Shown piece by piece: positions 55,293-64,000 of a stretch of DNA of 64,000 bases. The DNA is from Cichorium intybus (Eukaryota; Streptophyta; Magnoliopsida; Asterales; Asteraceae), in assembly GCA_023525715.1 (NCBI GenBank), contig CM042014.1:23769404-23833403 (forward strand). Reading direction: 5' to 3'. The first letter of the stretch is position 1, and each line of letters opens with the position of its first letter. A model generated the notes under the pieces. That model was not told the origin of the DNA and searched no databases. It was given only the letters and a program-made list of their open reading frames with translations. The translations under genes and the position numbers were made by a program.

Positions 55293-57568
55293 TGTAAGAA
55301 CCCGCGAAAATGTGTAATAAAAATGTAAAATAATCGGGTGAAATAGTAAAATTTTGGAATAAGGGCAAATTGGTCTTTTTGCCATGTCTTGGACCTTGGT
55401 GAAAAATAAGTTGTGTGATGGGATAATTATGTGAAATAATGAAGTTTTATATAATAAAAACTTGTTTTGGGAGTTAAAATGGAAGAGTTGAAATTGGAGG
55501 GTTGGAAATGAAAATTTGGAACATAATTGGGATTTATCTTCATAATTCCCAGAAGGTGGTAGAAAGAACGGGAGAGAGCTAGAGAGTATAGTGAGGTCAC
55601 GATTTCTGGAGCATTCACGAAGGAAGGAGGTGATCAATTTGAGTCTTGGTGAAGGATTGAAGAGTTCCAAAGCCAATTGAGGTAAGTTTTGTGATATGAA
55701 CTCATATATTCAAGTTGTGGTGGTTAGTTTCTAAACTGAAAATTCAATAAGAAGTTAATATAACGAGTTCATATGTGCTATCTAGCTTAATTTGACACAA
55801 GAAATGGATTTCTAACCATAAATTGTGGTTGAAGGCATGGAATTAGGTTTGAGCTCAAGAACCCTAGAAATGGGTTTGTGAGACTAAAACTGATTCCTAA
55901 TGTTTTGTTAGGTTCTAAGGATCATTTAGGATGCATTAAGACATTCCTAAGTGATTAATTTCAAAAATTTGCATTTTTGGTGCAAAATTGTAAAAAACGG
56001 GTTTGTTATGAAATTGTTGAGAAATTACAATTTCTACAAGCTAAAACTTGATAAAAACTGAAGGTTTATGTCTTGGAATGATCCCATAATAATTAAGTCA
56101 TGAATTAAGAACTTAATAGGGTGAATAGTGCAGCTGCAGATTGAAAAATCGTCAAAAATGGCAACACACTCAGGGATCGCGACCCGACCTCTATGGATCG
56201 CGACCCGATGTCGCGCCTGGACCAAAACTGCAGAAATGCAGTGAGCATTTTGCCAAACCAACTTCAATTTTGAAAGTGGGGTTAGACTTGTCCGTTTAAC
56301 CTCAAATTTTAAACATAGATCTAATATGACATAAGACTTCATAGGAAATTTTCAGATTCGTAATCCGACCTTGCGGAAAAATCACTGTAGCGGCAGTGAC
56401 CAAAATTGTAAGTTTATGTTAAAACTTGATTTTTGGAGTTTGGGCTAGACTTGTCCAATGAACTCCAAATTTGAAACACAAGTCTATTATAGTGTGAGAC
56501 TTCATGGAAAACTGTCTGAACCGAAATACGACCTCCCGAGGGCACTGTAGTAAAGTACGCGTATTTCGGAAAAAATTTACAAACTTCCTTATAATGAGAG
56601 TTTTAGTCTAATTATAACCCGTATTTGCGTAGTATGGCACTCTTGTGTTGTAAAGTTAGTTGTTATATATAAATTGAATATAAACGTATATTTTGTAAAT
56701 AATAGGTGGTGGTTCAAATACGGTGAACCGAGCGAAGGAAAAAGAAGTGCAAAGGACTAACTGATTCCTAGGTGACTCGAGGTGAGTGTTATGTGGATTT
56801 TCGGGTACATAGCAAAATAAATTTTATTAAAGAATGTTTTGTGAGTCAAAATGGTTTTATGGAATTGAAATGATTTAACGAAAATGGAAATGATTTAATG
56901 AAACTGGAAATGGTTTTGTGGAATTGGAAATGATTCCTATGAAATAGTGAGTATAATGTATACAAAAGATAAAGGAGGAAATCAAGAAAGTAATAAAGTG
57001 ATTGAGCCCTGTCGATGAGTTGAGAAGTATCCGGATAAAGACCACGGCCTGCTGCGGTAGGGGTGGCAATAAGACACTACTGGGATGGTACCTCCCGTCG
57101 CGAAGTAGTTGTCTTACCTTGATAGATGAATCCGTTTCATGCTATTGGGGAAGCAGTTATACGGGTGCGTCTCGTATAAAACCTACGGGTGCGCTCGTAG
57201 GAATGTACCATCACGAAATAAGGAATACCTGTGGGTGCGCTCACAGGAAATGTAAAATTTGAAATTTAAGGAATAATGATAGAATTGGTAAACTGTTTTG
57301 GGTCTAAACCCATAATGCTCACGAGACATTATGTCTCACGTATTTGTTTTAAATGCTATGTACTCAGGTAAGCAGGAAAGGCGTTAAAAGAGTCGGGTGT
57401 GGGACCGTAGCACCTGTTATTGTGTAAAATGTATAATAAACAGGTTTGAATCGTGGTTGTGATACAAATACGTGATACCCCGTTTGTAATAAAAATACAT
57501 GGCTTGTTTGCAAAAGTTGTAATAAAAGTTTGGAAAAAAAAATTTTGTGTGAAAATTGGGGTGTTACA
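55293..57568 (+). repeat. 3' LTR of the gypsy element
   Basis: 2276 bp, TG...CA. A CpG-dense patch at 56166-56218 contains GGATCGCGACCCGA twice. The motif CGGGTGCG(T/C)CTC(G) recurs around 57160-57245. Confidence 0.93.
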
Positions 57569-59254
57569 GCCGGAACCGGATTTTTTCGGGGCATCCCAAA
57601 AATTACGGCCACAGAGACGGAATGAGTGGATCCACTTGACCCATAGGGACTCCTTCTTAGAAAGGAGTCTGCAAACGTGGGAAGCCATAAGGGCAACATT
57701 CCAAACAGCAAGGTTACGGATACCAAGGCTACCATGTTCCTTAGGGAGACACACAGTCTTCCAGGAGACTTTGGCTTTACCATGTTTCAACTCACCATGG
57801 CACCAGAGGAAACCCCTAATGAGCTTCTCAATTTCGTTAGAGATAGATTTAGGAAGAATAAAAACAGAAGCCCAATAGATTTGCATAGAAGAAAGAACAG
57901 AAAGGATGAGCTGGAGACGACCAGCAAAAGAGAGAGACTTATTCTTCCAGTCATTAATCCTGCATTTGACTTTATCAACAAGGCCTTTACAGTCCTTGTG
58001 GGCAAGACGGGTGGTGATAAGAGGGACGCCAAGGTATCAGACAGGGAGAGATCCCTCAGGAAACCTAACAATACGGTTAATGGCAGCCCTGGTCCTGTCA
58101 CCGACATTGCAGTAGAAGGCTTCGCTCTTCGCTAAATTAGGATGGAGCCCAGAGACCCCAGAGAATTCAGCAAGAGAATCACAGATGATGCTTACCGAAG
58201 ATCTATCGCCATGACAGAAGAGAAGAAGATCATCGGCAAAGCAGAGATGGGTGATACTTTGCTCATCACATTGCCGGTGGAATTTAAACGAATCGAAATC
58301 AGAGATGTTTCTCTTGATCATTAGGTTAAGAACCTCCATGACAAGAGTGAAAAGATAGGGAGAGAGGAGGTCACCCTGCCGAAGGCCCCTTTTACCCTCG
58401 AAAAAACTGTGTGTATTACCGTTGATACTCACAGAGTAAGCAACAGTGGAAACACATGTCATGATCCAGTTAATCATTCGATCAGGAAAACCAAACCCAA
58501 ACAAGATGGTGCGCAGAAAAGACCAGTCAACCGTGTCATATGCTTTTTGTATATCGACCTTAAAAGCACACCTTGGTGGACCACGATAACGATGATAGTC
58601 ACACATGAGCTCGTGGACAAGAAGAACGTTGTCGGTGATCAAACGACCAGGGATGAAAGCAGACTGGTTATCATCAACCAGAGAAAAGAGATGGTTTTTG
58701 ATACGGTCCGCAATAATCTTGCTGATACATTTGTAAACAACATTACAGCAGGCTATTGGGCGGAAATCGGTGACTTTGGAAGGGGAGTCAACCTTAGGAA
58801 TGAGAGCAAGCACAATGTTGTTGAAAGACTTAAGAAGTTTTCTAGAAGAGAAGAACTCCTTAACCGCCAAACAGATATCGGGACCCACAATATCCCAAGC
58901 TGACTTGAAGAACTTAGTCGAGAAACCATCTGGTCCAGGGGATTTATCATCGCCCATCTGGAACATGACGCACTTAACCTCCTCATCGGTAACAGGAGTA
59001 AGCATGGCGGTAGACTGGAGAGGGGAGAGCTTATTAGAGAAGAGGGAACAAGGGTTACGAATAGCAATGGAGGGGTGGGCACATCCCAGGAAATTTTGAA
59101 AGTGGGAGACAAAAAGATTGGGGAGGTCATTTTCGGAGATCCAGATTCCATGAGCATCCTGGATAGAATCAATACGATTGCGAGACTTACGGCTTTTAAC
59201 CAATTTGTGGAAAAAAGCTGAATTTTTATCTCCCTCACGAAGCCAGTGAACCTT
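57569..59254 (-). pseudogene. LINE ORF2, reverse transcriptase part
   Basis: Minus strand, one frame from 59254 down to the gypsy insertion. VHWLREGDKNSAFFHKL is followed by the RT core: DDKSPGPDGF, LALIPKV, FRPIACCNV, SAFIPGRLITDN, FKVDIQKAYD, GLRQGDLLSPYLF and catalytic FADD (residues 322-325 counted from 59203). The single defect here is TGA at 58037-58039, between LPV and YLGVPL, a CGA-to-TGA change in appearance. The endonuclease and 5' part lie beyond the second gypsy element, outside the window. Confidence 0.9.
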
Positions 59255-61829
59255 TGTAACACCCGGCTTTTAAAACAAAAACACCCCTGAAAAATTTTCA
59301 TTTTAAACAAAGGTTTCAATACATAAAACCATAACAAAGGGGTATATTTTAATAAACACGGGTACAAGTGTATCAAGGAGAGTATAAAATACCATAGTCT
59401 CCTTTGAAGCCGGGCTGCTACAGACAGCATCTACAAGTCCACTTCTTGAGTCACGGACTTTATCCTTACCCTTATCAGGGTTATGCTAACCTGCAGGGAC
59501 ATTTAACAAACGGTATGAGCTACAAAGCTCAGTGAGTAATCGCATCTGCAAATAACATGTATAACAATACAATCATATATCTGTCTGGATATCGAATCCA
59601 AACTCCTAGCCTTACTGGCTGACCATATATCTCCTAGGATTTCACATCCTAATCTGTAGCCCTACAGGCTGAATCATGAGATCATGTGATTTTCAAATCA
59701 CATTAGTCAATTGTACACTTTATCATATCCCGTTTGTTATTTGCATATCAATCATATCGAGTCTGTACTATTTCTGTCCCATCTTTCTTAGTCATATTTG
59801 ACTATACCATATATCATGACTATATAAGTTATATCATTTGTCATGGCTATACCAGCCGCACCAAAACATTTCCAGCGTATGAATCGTAGCCCGAAGGCTG
59901 CACCAGTCTGGGTTTAACAACCCGGTATCATTGCCATAAAGCTGCACCATTTTCGTATAATCATATCATAGCCATATAGGCCGCACCAGTTGGATATAGC
60001 ATCCAATATCATAGCCACAAGTGGCCGCACCATCTATTAACAGTTTCTTTCACGATCAATTATGGCTCACGGGTTAGCCTGCTATTGCCTTGGCTCACGG
60101 GTTAGCCCACTGTTGCCTAGACTCACGGCTTATCCGGTCTTGTCTATATAAGTTTGGCTCATCAAAATAAACCATGGCTCACGGGTTAGCCCGCTGTTGC
60201 CTAGACTCACGGCTTATCTGGTCTTGTCTATATAGGTTTGACTCACAGCTCCGTTCTTGTCTATTAAAGACTCACAACTTATCTGGTATTGTCGCACCAT
60301 TAATATTGACTGACTCACAGCTCCGTTCTTGTCTATAATAGACTCATGGCTTATCTGGTATTGTCATGTCATTATTGTTGACTCACAGCTCCGTTCTTGT
60401 CTTTATCAGACTCACGGTTTATCTGGTATTGTCTCTTCAAATGTATATTTGAACCATCAATTTTGTCCCACAATCAGTTTCAACATGTAACAATTCAATC
60501 ATCATATATCATATATGATATCAGTGAGATTACTCACCTGGATGCTAGCTGCATTTAAATCCCGGTTGTTTCTTGCCTTTGCGTGCACCACAACCATTTT
60601 GTCCTATACATATATATTCATTTATATATCAAATGATAATAGGTTAATAATCATTTCAATTGACTCTAATACAATAGAGTTCAATACAATATCATTACAA
60701 ACAATGCCTAGTTAATAAACTTTCCGTTTACTAACTTTTTATGAATTTTTACTATTCACCGAGGCATTCGAATCGATCTACAGTGCCCCCGAGGGGTCGA
60801 AAACTCAATATAAAAATTTTCCCAAACTTTTCAGACCATAATGAGCCTACGGTTCAAGTTTGAGCTAAAACGGACAAGCCAAACGAAAGTTAGCGATTCT
60901 GAAGTCCCCTGTCAGGAGGGCGCACTGCGCCTGGGCGCACCCCGCCCTGGTCTTGGGCGCACCGCGCAGGTCTCCTGTCCAGCCGCGATTTGTGCACTGT
61001 AGCATGCAGTTTTGGCCCATTAAGTCCTTAATCCAGTCCTTAATCGTTTGGGGTTTGTTCCTAGGCTAAAACATTATACTTTAACAAGGTTTTCAACCAT
61101 CAAAACCCACTCAATCCATCATATGAAGGATTAGGGTTCTTAGTTCCAAAAACCCCAAAACTTCAAATTCAATCACAAATAGCAATCTACTTCCAAAATC
61201 TTTGGTTAAGTCCATTTAGCATGACTTAATGGAAGTAATAAACTATCTAAACCACATAATCACAACTGAAATTTACAAATTTCAGTTTCTATATAACCCA
61301 TCAAGAGCAAACAAACTAGAACTTGGAATACCAACCTTTAAAGCTTCCAATTCTTCAATCCAAAGCTAGGAATCGAAATCCAAGTCTCAACCTTCAAGAA
61401 CTCTTCCAACTTCTGCAGAATTCAGCCAAGAGTTCTCTCCCGTTGCTGCACAAATGGCCAGTCAAAGAAGAGAGTCAACTCTTCTCTATTTATACTTCAA
61501 TTTTTTACAATTTTAGTCCCTAAGTTCATTTTCTTGAACTTTGGCCACAATAATCAAGTTTTATTACAATAAAACTTTCATTCTTTATACATTTGCCACA
61601 AACAACAATATTTTTCATATTTGGTCCTTCACATGGTCAAATGACCAAATTACCCTTTTGTGGTAAAATGACCAAAAATCAGTTTTTATAACATTTTAAG
61701 TCCAAAACTCAAAATATTATTTCAAACTAAATACTTTTCTGTCCAAAAGACCAATTTACCCTTCCAAGGTAAAATGACCATTTTACCCTTTTTATTATAT
61801 TTACATAAAAAGAGTGTCTTGGCGTTACA
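59255..61829 (-). repeat. LTR of a second gypsy element (minus strand, 3' LTR)
   Basis: It runs TGTAACACCCGG to GCGTTACA (2575 bp) and starts directly in the LINE reading frame after ACCTT (59250-59254). The adjoining purine tract on the minus strand shows it is the 3' LTR of a minus-strand element. A CpG-rich patch lies at about 60915-60995 with three GGGCGCAC blocks. Confidence 0.85.
60060..60432. repeat. tandem repeat array inside the LTR
   Basis: Variants of GACTCACGGCTTATCTGGT(A/C)TTGTC and GACTCACAGCTCCGTTCTTG alternate at least eight times, beside GGCTCACGGGTTAGCC units. This is an internal array of mixed 40-110 bp periods. Confidence 0.85.
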
Positions 61830-64000
61830 AATTCTCCCCTCCTTCAAAAGATTTCGTCCCCGAAATCATGCAAGGAGTTGAGGGTATGTCTTCCTCATTT
61901 AGCTTTTGGTCTTCCGCATCATCTCGGAATCTATATGGTATTGCCTAAGCACTTAACCATACTAGTCTTCTTATCTTGTGATTAGATCACAATGTACATA
62001 TCAATCCTCCGGTTGTCCCGGGTACCTTATCTACTTAACCATCTTCATCTCGTCATAAAGAATTTATTGGAAATTATTACTACATAATTTATTTCTTGTC
62101 GTCCCAAACAAATTTAACCTCTCCAAAGGATTTCTTTTCATATTACCATATTCCTTTACTTGGAATTTTTAAAGGCTTATAATCGGCGATTCACATACTG
62201 CTTTACAATTTCTTAACCATTCTTCAAATTCGATCGTACTCATCAAGTCTTTTCTTCAGTTTGTGCAAGAATCTAGGATCTAGCCAACGACTTTACCACA
62301 TTTTCGTTCCAATAAATCGGAGGATAACACGGTATTCCATACCATACCTCATATGAGTCATCAAACTATTAGTATGTAAGCTGCTATTTCTTGAAATTTC
62401 TATCCAAGATAGACAATCTTCTCATCTTCTACTAGGGTCTGCTGTGCACTTTTCAAGCATATCTTCTAAAATCTGCATCATCAGATCATTTTGTTCATCA
62501 ATATCTGGTACTTGCAGAGACTTTATTGCAAAATCTATAACAATGTTGTCCCATCTATCTTCTGGGGCCAACAACGGTAAATTTCTTCGCATGTTTCTAA
62601 CGGTTTGACTTTACTTTGCGTACAAATCAAACACTTTTCATGTATCCTTCAATATCTTTCTTCTGTCCCGGTCACCAACACATAGGTTTTATCGACCTAT
62701 CAAGTCTGGTATTACTCCGAGTATACTGCATATCTAGTACAAAATGCATCTTTTCAAGATGATTTTCATGTTTCACTTTGCTTTGGAATTCACATTCACA
62801 ATCTCCAAGGGTTTAAATCGCTGTGATTTTCCAACTAACTTCTGCTAATATTCAATCATTTATTTATTATTCACATTTTCAGACGTGCACACATCTTTCT
62901 GTGCTACCCGAATCAACTCAGGTAATCAATTTGCCACATTCATACATGTGGATGTAACCTTCAAAGGTTACTCTTTTCAATTTCAAGGCATCTATAGCCA
63001 CATCTGCCCATTTTAAGATGGTACAAGATTTCATACCCGAAATCCTTAAGTAACCCATCTATCTCTATTATCTCATATTTAGCTCCTTTTTGATCAATCA
63101 AGTATTTCCAACTTTTATGATCCATATCAACAATAAGCTTTACACCATATAAATAGTGTCTCCAAAGCTTCAATGTCCAAAATCATAGTTGCTACTGCAA
63201 CATCATGCATCTACGGTAAAATCTGGATGCTTTTCTATAATCCAAATTATTCGCTTAGTATCAATGCTATCATTAGAGTTTCACACAAGGTTTATTCCAA
63301 ACCTTTACAATATACCTGTGGTCTTTCTACCACTCAGACTTTTCACTTTTTTTTATTAGCCAACCTTAGTCAACTGGACAGTAATCAAGGAGCAGTTTTC
63401 TACAACTCTCCTAAATTAACCCGCCAATCCAAGGAAACTACTAATTTTAGTCAATTTCCAAGGCGGCTTCTGTTTTATCACATCATCATTTCCACTGGAT
63501 CTACTTTATCATCTCTGGCCTTATTAGCATGCCCAAAGAATATGAAACTCCTTTTATCCAAATTTTCATACTTGGAGGATTTTTCATATTACTTACTCAG
63601 TGAAGTAACTCCAATGTCTGGTACAATTGTACCTCATTTTCGATCTGGTTTCGAGAATATCAGATTCTCATCAGTCAATGCACATATGCATCAACTTGTC
63701 TTTCTTCTTTTCAAACAAGATAGGGCTCCATACGATGACACATACGGCCATAAGAGACCCTAATACCAAGTTTTCTTCTAGTTATTTCCCAACTCTGCCA
63801 TCTCTACAGATGCAAATCAATACAGAACCCGTATACCAAAAACGGCTCTCAAAATTAGTTTAATCATAAACTCTTCTCGCCAATCTGGCAGAAATCTTGG
63901 AAGTTCTTTTCAATAGAAGCATCCGAGAATTTATTTGAAGTAGTACACTACTATCACTGCTTTATTTATCTTGGCCAATACCACGTATGTCAATTACAAC
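61830..64000 (-). pseudogene. interior of the second gypsy element, decayed pol
   Basis: The purine tract on the minus strand (AAGGAGGGGAGAATT, 61830-61844) is preceded by the usual end-of-pol sequence (TTCGGGGACGAAATC). A decayed RNase H lies at 62961-63173 (LWRHYLYGVKLIVD, DHKSWKYLIDQKG, LLKDFGYEILYH) with expected residues changed. Further pol sequence up to the window end is recognisable only in pieces. The 5' LTR is outside the window. Confidence 0.7.

Larger units (their letters stand above)
49413..57568 (+). mobile_element. Ty3/gypsy (Tekay-like chromovirus) retrotransposon inserted in a LINE
   Basis: The element runs from TGTAAGAACCC to GTGTTACA, flanked by GCCGT (49408-49412) and GCCGG (57569-57573), a 5-bp duplication with one mismatch. 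The interrupted LINE frame closes when one copy is removed. Order: 5' LTR remnant, leader, gag-protease-RT-RNase H, integrase, chromodomain-like tail, purine tract, 3' LTR. The 5' and 3' LTRs match over 847 bp with about 8 differences, so it is young. The coding region has two nonsense codons and a frameshift, and most of the 5' LTR plus the primer site are missing, so it is not autonomous. Confidence 0.93.

Noticed and set aside
57453..59099. Plus-strand frames of 100-164 codons
   Set aside because: Shadows of the minus-strand LINE reverse transcriptase.
63173..63763. Plus-strand frame of 196 codons
   Set aside because: It is antisense to decayed gypsy pol and shows no family motif.

Overview
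This is nuclear DNA of a flowering plant, most likely a eudicot. It is AT-rich, its genes have many short exons with GT-AG introns, it carries Arabidopsis-type telomere heptamers, and most of it is transposon-derived (hAT, PIF/Harbinger, Stowaway, Helitron, copia, Tekay-type gypsy, LINE). I cannot name the species; Asteraceae is a guess only. All coordinates were read by eye, without alignment software.

Only two loci look like plausible host genes. The first (23429-27929, +) can be modelled as 18 in-frame exons encoding about 679 aa. It resembles the plant ubiquitin proteases UBP12/UBP13 (USP7 family), but keeps only the N-terminal tip and the C-terminal ubiquitin-like (HUBL) half. The MATH domain and the whole catalytic USP domain are absent. 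Two broken copies of its 3' end lie at 10378-11155 and 40704-41785. The second gene (43158-45114, -) has four exons and encodes about 182 aa. It is a coiled-coil DUF662/ACIP1-like (RAB6-interacting-golgin-like) protein.

Region by region: 1-5121 holds a degenerate BTB-NPH3 family pseudogene (-), broken by an (AT)n expansion, a hAT element with a perfect 8-bp target duplication, and a Harbinger MITE just upstream. 5987-9783 is a 1267-bp unit repeated three times. 9831-10338 has a putative Helitron end and an inverted-repeat element sitting between two (AT)n tracts. 10378-13570 has UBP-like copy A, copia remnants, an acidic repeat reading frame and a Stowaway MITE whose empty site is preserved at 31 kb. 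13.6-23.1 kb is mostly repeats, with a large fold-back element and a dead Harbinger transposase. 23.4-27.9 kb is the UBP-like gene; its intron 9 contains a second (AT)n-flanked element that carries telomere-like arrays. 28175-30514 has a hAT element and a Harbinger 3' remnant. 32162-39471 is a complete LTR retrotransposon with no recognisable coding capacity; it contains four related hairpins. 40.7-42.9 kb is copy B, and 43.2-45.1 kb the DUF662 gene. From 48290 to the end, a LINE (-) is split by a gypsy element (+, 49413-57568) and cut at its 5' side by a second gypsy element (-, 59255 to beyond the window).

The observations I rate highest are the catalytic-domain-less UBP12/13-like gene and the four hairpins in the non-coding LTR element. 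In the hairpins the apex is conserved, the outer arms differ between copies, and complementarity is kept in each.
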